DNA of 20,041 bases from NCBI GenBank assembly GCA_004151065.3, contig NWUY0300015384.1, forward strand, positions 8,221 through 28,261, read 5' to 3'. The DNA comes from Larix sibirica (Eukaryota; Streptophyta; Pinopsida; Pinales; Pinaceae). This document shows positions 1-9,240 of the stretch, one piece after another. A program made the translations under genes and the position numbers. The notes below the pieces were generated by a model, which saw only the letters and a program-made list of their open reading frames with translations, was not told where the DNA came from and searched no databases. Each line of letters starts with the position of its first letter. The stretch's first letter is position 1.

Positions 1-177
1 TCCTAAAATGTAGGGAACTGAATCATGTGGTCCTAAGTGATGCATGCAAATCGCATTAGGTGGCTAATGGGTCCTAGATGACATATTAACACCACTAGGG
101 GGGAAATTACATAATCAACTTCTAGGTAAATGAAAATTTTCTAATTAGGACAAGGATAGAATATTACTTATCCTAAC
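1..177. other. Left flank, not homologous to copy B
   Basis: This stretch precedes the first recognisable gag sequence. Copy B has an LTR end, a primer binding site and a gag start upstream of the same gag position, but nothing like them is present here. Homology with B begins only at about 178-185. Copy A1 therefore lacks its own 5' LTR and primer site, and the element is cut off at its 5' end by unrelated DNA. I recognise no gene in it. Bases 89-177 recur before copy A2, bases 1-88 do not. Confidence 0.6.
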
Positions 178-206
178 ATGGACGTACACATCAAAGAAAA
201 AAAAAA

Positions 207-1334
207 TTTGAAGATGAATACCTTCATGCAGAGGATGGTAAGGCTTTCCACAAGACTTTATACCAGATGGTAGAAAGTGTAGAAAAATTGTTTGCATGCT
301 ATGAAGAGAGAATGGAAAAGAAGAAGGTAGATAAAATAGATAATGATGCTTATGTGAACAAGGGAAATGGAGGAGACCCTCTTGAACCTCCATCTTGATC
401 TTCAAGTCCAATATCTTCTTCTTCCTTGTCTTCTCATCATTCTAGTTTTCATCAAAAATATTCTTTTAAGAAGCCATTATTGAAGCTTGATGTCAAATTT
501 AATTTGTTGATATATAATGGAGAGTTGGATACATAAAAACTTGATAATTGGATCAAACAAATGAAGGTTTAATATATGGTTCATCAAATTGTGGATGAGT
601 CTACAAAGGCTCAACTCGCTACTCTTCGCTTGGGAAGCATTGCTTTAATTTGGTGGGAGAGTAGGGTTCAACCAGACCTCCTTACACAAGGTAAAATAAT
701 CTCATATTGGTTTGAATTTGTATCTACATTGAAGAAACAATTCTATCCTTTAGCATACATGAAGCAAGCCATTAGGGATTGGCATAAATTAAGGAAAAAC
801 AAAGGAGAAGGGGTGCAAGATTATAAGTGTGAATTCAGGAAGAAAGCATTAATGTTGGGTATTCCTTTGTACAAACAAGATTTTTTTTTGAAGTATGTAG
901 GTGGATTACATAATTATTTAAGGCATCATATACTTATGTTTAATACAACTAATATTGATGAAGTTAGTGTGCAAGCTATTCACCTTGAGGCAAGTAAAAG
1001 GAATGACCATGGAAGTTCTTCGAAGGAATATTTCCAGCTGAAAGAATGCAATATCAAAAGGACAACTACAATGAAGGAGCATGATGAGAAACCTACTTGT
1101 TCTCATTGTACAAAGAAGGGCAATGATGAGGATCAATGTTGGAAGTTTCACCGAGAATTAAAACCAGAGTGGGATAAGATTAAGAAAGGTAACAAGAAGA
1201 TGGTTGCTACAATTCAGGATCTTGGATCTGATTTAGGAGATGAGTCCAAGATAATGGCGATGAGTCTTCAAAGTAACATTTATATTGTTAGTTGTTCATT
1301 TGCTTCTACGTTTGTTTATTTGAGCCATAATTAA
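207..1334 (+). pseudogene. gag: Ty3/gypsy-type gag relic, copy A1
   Basis: Gag forms the retrotransposon virus-like particle and packages RNA. The frame from 207 to 1334 aligns with copy B gag. It has a charged N-terminal part, a Pro/Ser-rich stretch (about 375-460), the retrotransposon gag core with an IWWESR motif near 645 and the W-x-E-F ... LKK-x-FYP ... DWHKLR pattern, and a C-terminal zinc-knuckle-like motif at 1098-1139. Three in-frame stops break it: TGA 396-398, TAA 534-536 and TAA 570-572. The longest open part is 252 codons from ATG 576. In the knuckle, spacing C-x2-C-x4-?-x4-C is kept but the histidine position is Asn. The N-terminus seen in copy B is missing. It is non-functional; the family assignment rests on motif recognition by eye. 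Confidence 0.85.
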
Positions 1335-1860
1335 AGGAAGAGGATAGAATTTTTCCATATTTGAGTTATTTCCCATCATACTAATATTTATACTCTTGTA
1401 GATAATGGATCTCAAGTTATCTTAATCTCTTAGGACATTATTGAGAAACTAGGGTTGGAGACTAAACCATATCCAAAACCTTATCCTTTAGGATGGGTTC
1501 TTGAGAATTCCCATTTGCATGTATCTAAGCAATGTAAGCTCTACTTTTCCATTTCTGTTAAATTTATGGATGAGGTGGAATTGGATTTGTTCCACTTGAT
1601 ATATGTGGGATTGTCTTGGGAATCCCATATATTTATGACATGAAAGCAATGTATTATAGGGAGCATAACAGGTATCATCTCTTCAAGGATGGGATGGATT
1701 TCATCATAAGAGTTCACAAGATGAAACATGGTTTTTTTTCCATTGCTACAGGGAAAAAGAAGATGTTGATAAATGTCACACTGCAGGTACAACATGAGGA
1801 ATTGCATCATGAAGGCATCATTGATAGCATATCAGAACCTACTGAGAAGGGAAAGCTTCA
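1335..1860 (+). pseudogene. Retropepsin-like protease relic, copy A1
   Basis: This is the aspartic protease region that follows gag in gypsy elements and would cleave the polyprotein. It continues in the gag frame after the stop at 1332-1334. The active-site segment lies at 1392-1430, and the triad Asp-Ser/Thr-Gly reads Asp-Asn-Gly (codons 1401-1409), so the catalytic centre is lost. Stops occur at TGA 1362-1364 and TAG 1431-1433. Near 1584-1591 the homologous protein moves to another frame, with the motif YREHNRYHLFKDG (about 1652-1690) typical of the protease-to-RT linker in plant gypsy elements. No reverse transcriptase follows. Confidence 0.75.
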
Positions 1861-3072
1861 TGTTGGCTTATTTTCTTACACATATGCATTTTTAGTTTTA
1901 TGCTTGATTATATTGGTATTCAGTTGTACTTGGATGGTAGTAGCAACATTAAAATCAGATTTGTGTAGGAATGGATCCATGTTTAAGTTTGTTGATATTT
2001 TTATGGGTTTGTTCATCTTTATGATTTTGAGCTAGGTGATCAATACTCGAGCAGGATGGATGAAGAATACATGCCAAGTGGGGATATATTTTCATCACTC
2101 TTCTTTTAAATAAGAACAGGCTTTTGGGGTACAAAATATTCCCAATGAAGAGGGGTCATCCAAGAGGTTCTTCACTAATCAAAAGTTGTTAAAAAATTGT
2201 CAAAATTTTACAGTCTTAGGATCTAGAATAGATAGCACCATCATGAAGATCTCGTCGAGACAATTCTGATGGCGTTCATTTCACCTCAATCAGATCTCGT
2301 ATGACCAAGATATCACATTCTATAGTTTTTAGAAAACAGAGGAAAAAATCAAAAGCAGTGCCACATGGAACCAATGGAAGGGTGACAAGTGTCCTGCACA
2401 TTGTTGACATGGCAGATTATGTGGTAGGTGTTGGTGGTGTCCTAACCAGATGATGGCATGTGGCAGGCTTTTTGATCTAGCACTTAATTAGAAAATGAGT
2501 TGGCAACTGTGTGGCACTGACTTGGACCTGTTATTCTCCGCCGCATAGCAATCCCATGATGGTCAATTTATTTCCACGTTCACCAAAACTATTGTGGCTA
2601 CACCCAATATTGAACCTCTAAACTCCTTGTAAACATCCCTACGCTTTACCATTACACCATGAGACACTTCTTGTAAGCTGAATGGAAAAAAACTATTTTA
2701 TTGTTCTATTGGTTAACCATTGGTGAAAAGGGGAATCCCATGGGTTTGAAACCAGGACCTCTCCCATGTTAAGAGGGATATACTCCATGTATGGAAACCA
2801 GCAATGGATTGCATGTTTAGTGGAGGTTGTATCCATTTCCTAGTATTATGAGCACGATTTTTGGTTGGACTTAGGATAAGTCACCATATTTGATGGTGGA
2901 AGTTGGCACTAGAGTTGGCCAGAGACAAACATACCATAAAATATTTTTGGTTGGGAGCTTCCATGCTATGGGTATTATTTGGTCATAAACCCATACCATA
3001 TACAACAAAAACCTTGGGATATGGTTTAAAAGTGGGTTTATGCCACAAATTTTGGGATTTGTTTTATTCACA
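1861..3072 (+). other. 3' region of copy A1 without pol
   Basis: Between the protease relic and the provisional LTR start there are about 1.2 kb without reverse transcriptase, RNase H or integrase motifs. Stretches near 2110-2290 are still similar to copy B when translated, which may mark the old tail of a polyprotein. The rest reads as non-coding and contains the minus-strand tRNA-like module. Short open frames here have no recognisable domain. Confidence 0.6.
2599..2667 (-). other. tRNA-like module (A box + B box), copy A1
   Basis: On the minus strand there is an A-box-like TGGTGTAATGGT (2648-2659) and, about 43 nt downstream as in a tRNA gene, a B-box-like GGTTCAATATT (2606-2616). The B box lacks the final CC of the consensus. 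This is what a tRNA-derived SINE head looks like. It is not a functional tRNA because I cannot fold a full cloverleaf. The same module occurs at 6050-6118 and 9962-10030. Confidence 0.5.
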
Positions 3073-3540
3073 TGTTGTATGGGTTAATGCTAAGTATGGT
3101 TGTAACCAATAGCAAACACATGCTATTTATTAAGTGGTAGTAACGACATGTGAAACCACATTGTTTTAATTCTAATTTATGCCATGGACAATTATAAAGT
3201 GGTTGTAACAAAATGCAACCAATGGACTATTTTGGTTTCATGTCAACCATGTCATTAAGGGGTAAATCAAGCTATATAAGCCCAAGCATTTGCATTGTAA
3301 GGAGGCCAACTCTTGGTGTCTCGGGGAAGGAGATTTGGGAGGATCCAAGCTTTGGGGAATGCTTGAGAGGTCTTTTCGGGGGAGAATTATTGGTGGGAAT
3401 TCTTGGAAGTTGTGCTAGGCTTATTTATTCTTCTTAGAGTGGGAGAGATTTTGAAGAAGGTCACTGATCTTCTTTGGAAATATTTCCAAAGTCAAATTTT
3501 ACTTGCAAAAGATTGTATTTTGGTGCATCCAACATTTTGA
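3073..3540 (+). mobile_element. Partial LTR at the end of copy A1
   Basis: This is the start of the LTR that is complete at 6524-7258. The provisional start is a TGTTG and the 3' end is cut off by the undetermined base 3541. It includes the TATA box. In the last 100 bases it differs from A2 and at several positions resembles the terminal LTR of copy B instead. Confidence 0.55.
3273..3279 (+). promoter_or_regulatory. TATA box of LTR, copy A1
   Basis: TATATAA in the context gctatataagcc is a canonical plant TATA box. Its place inside the LTR, downstream of a U3-like stretch with repeated ggttgtaac motifs, fits the RNA polymerase II promoter of the element. The identical box in A2 is at 6724-6730. 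Confidence 0.6.
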
Positions 3541-3541
3541 N
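3541..3541. other. Undetermined base at repeat junction
   Basis: A single n separates the end of copy A1 from the start of copy A2. A one-base gap exactly between two nearly identical 3.45-kb segments suggests a scaffold join between two overlapping contigs. Confidence 0.9.
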
Positions 3542-3659
3542 ACACCACTAGGGGGGAAATTACATAATCAACTTCTAGGTAAATGAAAATTTTCTAATTA
3601 GGACAAGGATAGAATATTACTTATCCTAACATGGACGTACACATCAAAGAAAAAAAAAA

Positions 3660-4787
3660 TTTGAAGATGAATACCTTCATGCAGAGGATGGTAAGGCTTT
3701 CCACAAGACTTTATACCAGATGGTAGAAAGTGTAGAAAAATTGTTTGCATGCTATGAAGAGAGAATGGAAAAGAAGAAGGTAGATAAAATAGATAATGAT
3801 GCTTATGTGAACAAGGGAAATGGAGGAGACCCTCTTGAACCTCCATCTTGATCTTCAAGTCCAATATCTTCTTCTTCCTTGTCTTCTCATCATTCTAGTT
3901 TTCATCAAAAATATTCTTTTAAGAAGCCATTATTGAAGCTTGATGTCAAATTTAATTTGTTGATATATAATGGAGAGTTGGATACATAAAAACTTGATAA
4001 TTGGATCAAACAAATGAAGGTTTAATATATGGTTCATCAAATTGTGGATGAGTCTACAAAGGCTCAACTCGCTACTCTTCGCTTGGGAAGCATTGCTTTA
4101 ATTTGGTGGGAGAGTAGGGTTCAACCAGACCTCCTTACACAAGGTAAAATAATCTCATATTGGTTTGAATTTGTATCTACATTGAAGAAACAATTCTATC
4201 CTTTAGCATACATGAAGCAAGCCATTAGGGATTGGCATAAATTAAGGAAAAACAAAGGAGAAGGGGTGCAAGATTATAAGTGTGAATTCAGGAAGAAAGC
4301 ATTAATGTTGGGTATTCCTTTGTACAAACAAGATTTTTTTTTGAAGTATGTAGGTGGATTACATAATTATTTAAGGCATCATATACTTATGTTTAATACA
4401 ACTAATATTGATGAAGTTAGTGTGCAAGCTATTCACCTTGAGGCAAGTAAAAGGAATGACCATGGAAGTTCTTCGAAGGAATATTTCCAGCTGAAAGAAT
4501 GCAATATCAAAAGGACAACTACAATGAAGGAGCATGATGAGAAACCTACTTGTTCTCATTGTACAAAGAAGGGCAATGATGAGGATCAATGTTGGAAGTT
4601 TCACCGAGAATTAAAACCAGAGTGGGATAAGATTAAGAAAGGTAACAAGAAGATGGTTGCTACAATTCAGGATCTTGGATCTGATTTAGGAGATGAGTCC
4701 AAGATAATGGCGATGAGTCTTCAAAGTAACATTTATATTGTTAGTTGTTCATTTGCTTCTACGTTTGTTTATTTGAGCCATAATTAA
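3660..4787 (+). pseudogene. gag: Ty3/gypsy-type gag relic, copy A2
   Basis: The open part (from ATG 4029) encodes the same amino-acid sequence as copy A1. The stops are at 3849-3851, 3987-3989 and 4023-4025. The zinc-knuckle-like motif lies at 4551-4592 with Asn in place of His. Identity of every lesion with A1 means that the two copies are either a very recent duplication or one locus assembled twice. Confidence 0.85.
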
Positions 4788-5313
4788 AGGAAGAGGATAG
4801 AATTTTTCCATATTTGAGTTATTTCCCATCATACTAATATTTATACTCTTGTAGATAATGGATCTCAAGTTATCTTAATCTCTTAGGACATTATTGAGAA
4901 ACTAGGGTTGGAGACTAAACCATATCCAAAACCTTATCCTTTAGGATGGGTTCTTGAGAATTCCCATTTGCATGTATCTAAGCAATGTAAGCTCTACTTT
5001 TCCATTTCTGTTAAATTTATGGATGAGGTGGAATTGGATTTGTTCCACTTGATATATGTGGGATTGTCTTGGGAATCCCATATATTTATGACATGAAAGC
5101 AATGTATTATAGGGAGCATAACAGGTATCATCTCTTCAAGGATGGGATGGATTTCATCATAAGAGTTCACAAGATGAAACATGGTTTTTTTTCCATTGCT
5201 ACAGGGAAAAAGAAGATGTTGATAAATGTCACACTGCAGGTACAACATGAGGAATTGCATCATGAAGGCATCATTGATAGCATATCAGAACCTACTGAGA
5301 AGGGAAAGCTTCA
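4788..5313 (+). pseudogene. Retropepsin-like protease relic, copy A2
   Basis: It matches the A1 protease relic. The triad reads Asp-Asn-Gly at 4854-4862, with stops at TGA 4815-4817 and TAG 4884-4886 and the same frame change near 5040. No pol follows; the sequence passes into the 3' region and the LTR. Confidence 0.75.
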
Positions 5314-6523
5314 TGTTGGCTTATTTTCTTACACATATGCATTTTTAGTTTTATGCTTGATTATATTGGTATTCAGTTGTACTTGGATGGTAGTAGCAAC
5401 ATTAAAATCAGATTTGTGTAGGAATGGATCCATGTTTAAGTTTGTTGATATTTTTATGGGTTTGTTCATCTTTATGATTTTGAGCTAGGTGATCAATACT
5501 CGAGCAGGATGGATGAAGAATACATGCCAAGTGGGGATATATTTTCATCACTCTTCTTTTAAATAAGAACAGGCTTTTGGGGTACAAAATATTCCCAATG
5601 AAGAGGGGTCATCCAAGAGGTTCTTCACTAATCAAAAGTTGTTAAAAAATTGTCAAAATTTTACAGTCTTAGGATCTAGAATAGAGCACCATCATGAAGA
5701 TCTCGTCGAGACAATTCTGATGGCGTTCATTTCACCTCAATCAGATCTCGTATGACCAAGATATCACATTCTATAGTTTTTAGAAAACAGAGGAAAAAAT
5801 CAAAAGCAGTGCCACATGGAACCAATGGAAGGGTGACAAGTGTCCTGCACATTGTTGACATGGCAGATTATGTGGTAGGTGTTGGTGGTGTCCTAACCAG
5901 ATGATGGCATGTGGCAGGCTTTTTGATCTAGCACTTAATTAGAAAATGAGTTGGCAACTGTGTGGCACTGACTTGGACCTGTTATTCTCCGCCGCATAGC
6001 AATCCCATGATGGTCAATTTATTTCCACGTTCACCAAAACTATTGTGGCTACACCCAATATTGAACCTCTAAACTCCTTGTAAACATCCCTACGCTTTAC
6101 CATTACACCATGAGACACTTCTTGTAAGCTGAATGGAAAAAAACTATTTTATTGTTCTATTGGTTAACCATTGGTGAAAAGGGGAATCCCATGGGTTTGA
6201 AACCAGGACCTCTCCCATGTTAAGAGGGATATACTCCATGTATGGAAACCAGCAATGGATTGCATGTTTAGTGGAGGTTGTATCCATTTCCTAGTATTAT
6301 GAGCACGATTTTTGGTTGGACTTAGGATAAGTCACCATATTTGATGGTGGAAGTTGGCACTAGAGTTGGCCAGAGACAAACATACCATAAAATATTTTTG
6401 GTTGGGAGCTTCCATGCTATGGGTATTATTTGGTCATAAACCCATACCATATACAACAAAAACCTTGGGATATGGTTTAAAAGTGGGTTTATGCCACAAA
6501 TTTTGGGATTTGTTTTATTCACA
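5314..6523 (+). other. 3' region of copy A2 without pol
   Basis: It equals 1861-3072 apart from a 2-base deletion near 5686. No polymerase or integrase motif is visible in any frame. It includes the minus-strand tRNA-like module and, at 6194-6204, a plus-strand GGTTTGAAACC that resembles a second B box in the opposite direction. Confidence 0.6.
6050..6118 (-). other. tRNA-like module (A box + B box), copy A2
   Basis: The A-box-like TGGTGTAATGGT is at 6099-6110 and the B-box-like GGTTCAATATT at 6057-6067, both read on the minus strand, antisense to the element. Confidence 0.5.
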
Positions 6524-7258
6524 TGTTGTATGGGTTAATGCTAAGTATGGTTGTAACCAATAGCAAACACATGCTATTTATTAAGTGGTAGTAACGACAT
6601 GTGAAACCACATTGTTTTAATTCTAATTTATGCCATGGTCAATTATAAAGTGGTTGTAACAAAATGCAACCAATGGACTATTTTGGTTTCATGTCAACCA
6701 TGTCATTAAGGGGTAAATCAAGCTATATAAGCCCAAGCATTTGCATTGTAAGGAGGCCAACTCTTGGTGTCTCGGGGAAGGAGATTTGGGAGGATCCAAG
6801 CTTTGGGGAATGCTTGAGAGGTCTTTTCGGGGGAGAATTATTGGTGGGAATTCTTGGAAGTTGTGCTAGGCTTATTTATTCTTCTTAGAGTGGGAGATAT
6901 TTTGAAGAAGGTCAGTGATCTTCTTTGGAAATATTTCCAAAGCCAAATTTTACTTGTTGAAGATATATTTTGGTGCATCCAACATTTTGACCACATTAAT
7001 AAGATCGATCCTCCTTGGAGAAGTGGACCCAGAGACATAGTCCATTAGCAAGCTTGGATTTTCCTGTTTTTCATGCTTTGATTTTAATATTGTCATAATT
7101 GTTGCATTTAACTTATTTAAGGTTTTTAAATCATTAATTAAAGAATTATGTTATGAGTTTGCAACATTATTATGTAATAATGACAAGCATGATGACATTT
7201 TTATACTCACTTTGAAATGGATTTCAGTCACTGGATCCTTGGCTTGTTTTGCGGATCA
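6524..7258 (+). mobile_element. LTR shared by copies A2 and B (3' end supported, start provisional)
   Basis: The 3' end is placed at the CA of ggatca (7257-7258), three bases before a primer binding site. The homologous sequence at the end of copy B stops at the same motif (gggtca, 10841-10846). The start at TGTTG (6524) is provisional: no convincing polypurine tract precedes it and the ends are not a good inverted repeat. It holds a TATA box at 6724-6730. One LTR lies between two internal regions, serving as 3' LTR of A2 and 5' LTR of B, a pattern left by recombination between LTRs or by tandem arrangement. Confidence 0.6.
6724..6730 (+). promoter_or_regulatory. TATA box of LTR, copy A2/B
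   Basis: TATATAA inside the LTR, about 535 bases before the LTR 3' end. This would be the promoter driving copy B. Confidence 0.6.
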
Positions 7259-7261
7259 AGA

Positions 7262-7276
7262 TTGTATCAAAGCAGG
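7262..7276 (+). promoter_or_regulatory. Primer binding site of copy B (initiator tRNA-Met type)
   Basis: The sequence ttgtatcaaagcagg matches the common plant TGGTATCAGAGC primer site with two changes in the first 12 bases. It lies 3 bases after the LTR end and 22 bases before the gag start codon at 7299. This fixes the orientation of the element and the LTR 3' boundary. Confidence 0.75.
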
Positions 7277-7298
7277 CTTGACTGCATTGTGAGTGTGG

Positions 7299-8288
7299 AT
7301 GCTTACTAGGTCCAAGCTTAAAGAAGGTGAAGGGAAACTTGATCCTTTCAACCCAAATATTGGACATGCACATCAAAGAAAGAAAATGGAAGATGAATAC
7401 CTTCATGCAGAGAATGAGAAGGATGTCCACATGGATTTATACTATATGGTAGACAAGGTAGAAAAATTGTTTGCAGACCATGAAGAGAGAATCACAAAGA
7501 AGGAAAAGAAGAAGGTAGAAAAAATAGAGAATGATGCTTATGTGAACCAGGGAAATGGAGGAGACCCTCCTGAACCTCCATCTCCATCTTCAATTTCACA
7601 CTCTTCTTCTTCCTTATCTTCTCATCATTCTAGTTTTCATCAGCAATATTCTTTTAAAAATCCATTATTGAAGCTTGATGTCAAATTTGATTTGCCGATA
7701 TATAATGGAGAGTTGCATGCAAAAAAAATTCATAATTGGTTCAAACAAATTGAGGTTTATTCCAGGGTTTAAAAAATTGTGGATGAGTTTACAAAGTTTA
7801 AACTCGCTACTCTTCTCTTGGGAAGCACTACTTTAATTTGGTGGGAGAGTAGGGTTCAACAAGACCTCCTTGCACAAGGTAAAATATTCTCATCTTGGCT
7901 TGAATTTGTATCTACATTGAAGAAACTATTCTATCCTTTAGTATACATGCAGCAAGCCATTATGGATTGGCATAAGTTAAGGCAAAACAAAGGACAAGGG
8001 GTGAAAGATTATACTTGTGAATTAGGGAAGAAAGCATTAAGGTTCTGTATTTTTTTGTACTAAAAAAAAATTGAAGTATATAGGTGGATTGCATGAATAT
8101 TTAAGGCATCATATACTTATGTTTAATCCAACTAACCTTGATGAGGTATGTGTGAAACATACACACATTGAATCCAAAGGGAAGAATGGTCATGATAACT
8201 TTTCCTTAGTTGAATCCATCTAGTTGAAAGAAGGTGAATGAAAAGAGAAGATGAATCGATCTGCTACAGTTAAGAAGGGGGATACAAA
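7299..8288 (+). pseudogene. gag: Ty3/gypsy-type gag relic, copy B, left of the gap
   Basis: Gag of the best preserved copy. The ATG at 7299 (MLTRSK...) follows the primer site closely, so the start is well placed; a GTG six bases earlier is also in frame. The order is a Lys/Glu-rich N-terminal half (probably helical), a Pro/Ser/His-rich linker (about 7565-7650), LPIYNGEL with FKQIEVYSR typical of the entry to the gag core, then the core with IWWESR and FVSTLKKLFYP. It is broken by TAA 7770-7772 and TAA 8061-8063, the latter beside an A-run that has shifted the frame. From about 8104 to 8288 it reads as a different subfamily (NPTNLDEV, two stops), then ends at the n. Confidence 0.85.
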
Positions 8289-8289
8289 N
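8289..8289. other. Undetermined base inside copy B gag
   Basis: A single n. The gag segment on its left (8107-8288) and on its right (8290 onward) begin with the same stretch of gag (atacttatgtttaatccaac), so part of gag is present twice in diverged form around this point. Confidence 0.9.
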
Positions 8290-8726
8290 TGATACTTATG
8301 TTTAATCCAACTAACATTGATGAAGTTAGTGTGAAATCTATTCACCTTGAGGCAAGTAAAAAGAATGACCATGGAAATTCTTCAAAGGAATCTTTGCAGC
8401 TAAAAGAAGGCAAGATCAAAAGGACAGCTAATGTGAAGGAGGATGACGAGAAACCTACTTTTTCTCATTGTACAAAGAAGGATCATGATGAGGATCATTG
8501 TTGGAAATCCCACCTAGAATTAAAACCGAAGTAAGATAAGCATAAGAATGATAACAAGAAGACTATTGCTACGATTCAGGATCTTGGATATCATTCAGGA
8601 TATGAGTCCAAGATAATGGCGATGAGTCTTTGAGGTAAATATTCTATTAATATTTGTTCATATGCTTCTACTTTTGTTGATTTGAGCCATGATGAAAGGA
8701 AGAAGACAGAATCGTTTCATATTTGA
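8290..8726 (+). pseudogene. gag: Ty3/gypsy-type gag relic, copy B, right of the gap
   Basis: This is the C-terminal gag part, resuming at the same gag position where the left piece ended. The zinc-knuckle-like motif (8460-8501) keeps the His and the last two Cys, but its first Cys codon has become Phe (TTT 8460-8462). Stops are at TAA 8532-8534, TGA 8631-8633 and TGA 8724-8726. The last of these is also present in A1 and A2. Confidence 0.8.
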
Positions 8727-9240
8727 GTTATTTCCCATCATACTAAGATTGATACTCTTGTAGATAGCGGATCTCAAGTTAACTTAATCTCTGAACACAT
8801 TATTGATAAACTAAGGTTGGAGACTAAACCACATCCAAAACCTTATCCTTTAGGATGGGTTCATGAGAATTATCATTTGCATATATATAAGCAATGTAAG
8901 ATTCGCTTTCCATTTGTGATAAATTTATGGATGAGGTGGAATTGCATGTTATCCACATGATATATGTGGGATTGTTTTGGGTAGCCCATATATTCATGAC
9001 AAGAAAGTAGTGTTTTATAGGGAGCATAATAGGTATCATATCTTCAAGGATGGGATGGATTTCATTGTAATAGCTCACAAGATGAAACATGACTTATCTG
9101 TCATTGCTATAGGGGAAACGAATATGTTGATAAATGTCACACCACATGTACAACATGAGGAATTGCAACATGAAGGCATCGTTGATAGAAAATCAGAACC
9201 TACTGAGAAGGGCAAGCTTCATATTGGTTTATTTTCTTTG
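8727..9240 (+). pseudogene. Retropepsin-like protease relic, copy B
   Basis: This is the best preserved protease of the window. The segment around 8754-8795 reads DTLVDSGSQVNLIS with the Asp-Ser-Gly active-site triad at 8763-8771, as in plant gypsy proteases. One base appears to be missing near 8905 and the frame changes again near 8950, close to the place where A1 and A2 also shift. The linker motif YREHNRYHIFKDG lies at about 9013-9051. The active site is intact but the reading frame is not, so no working enzyme is expected. No reverse transcriptase follows. Confidence 0.8.

Larger units (their letters stand above)
89..3540 (+). repeat. Long direct repeat, copy A1 (5'-truncated gypsy-like element)
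   Basis: This is the first of two nearly identical direct copies of about 3.45 kb. It matches 3542-6990 at an offset of 3453 that drops to 3451 after a 2-base indel near 2233. By eye I find only that indel and one substitution (a at 3188, t at 6639) until about 3440. After that several differences cluster in the last 100 bases. All open frames in it translate identically in both copies. It contains a broken gag, a broken protease, a 3' non-coding region with a tRNA-like module, and the first part of an LTR including its TATA box. It stops at the undetermined base 3541. Confidence 0.93.
3542..6990 (+). repeat. Long direct repeat, copy A2
   Basis: This is the second copy of the segment at 89-3540, in the same order and orientation. 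Unlike A1 it continues past the repeat end into a complete LTR 3' part, a primer binding site and copy B, so A2 is the better anchored of the two. It starts at the n without any target duplication or terminal repeat. Confidence 0.93.

Noticed and set aside
145-411. Minus-strand 88-codon frame, repeated at 3598-3864
   Set aside because: It lies opposite the gag N-terminal region and is a shadow of the plus-strand reading frame; no motif.
918-1151. Minus-strand 77-codon frame opposite gag, repeated at 4371-4604
   Set aside because: A shadow frame; gag on the plus strand has clear domain structure here.
1541-1810. Minus-strand 89-codon frame, repeated at 4994-5263
   Set aside because: It is antisense to the protease linker, which is recognisable on the plus strand.
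2606-2659. A functional tRNA gene
   Set aside because: Only the A and B boxes are recognisable; the B box lacks the final CC and I could not form an acceptor stem and cloverleaf.
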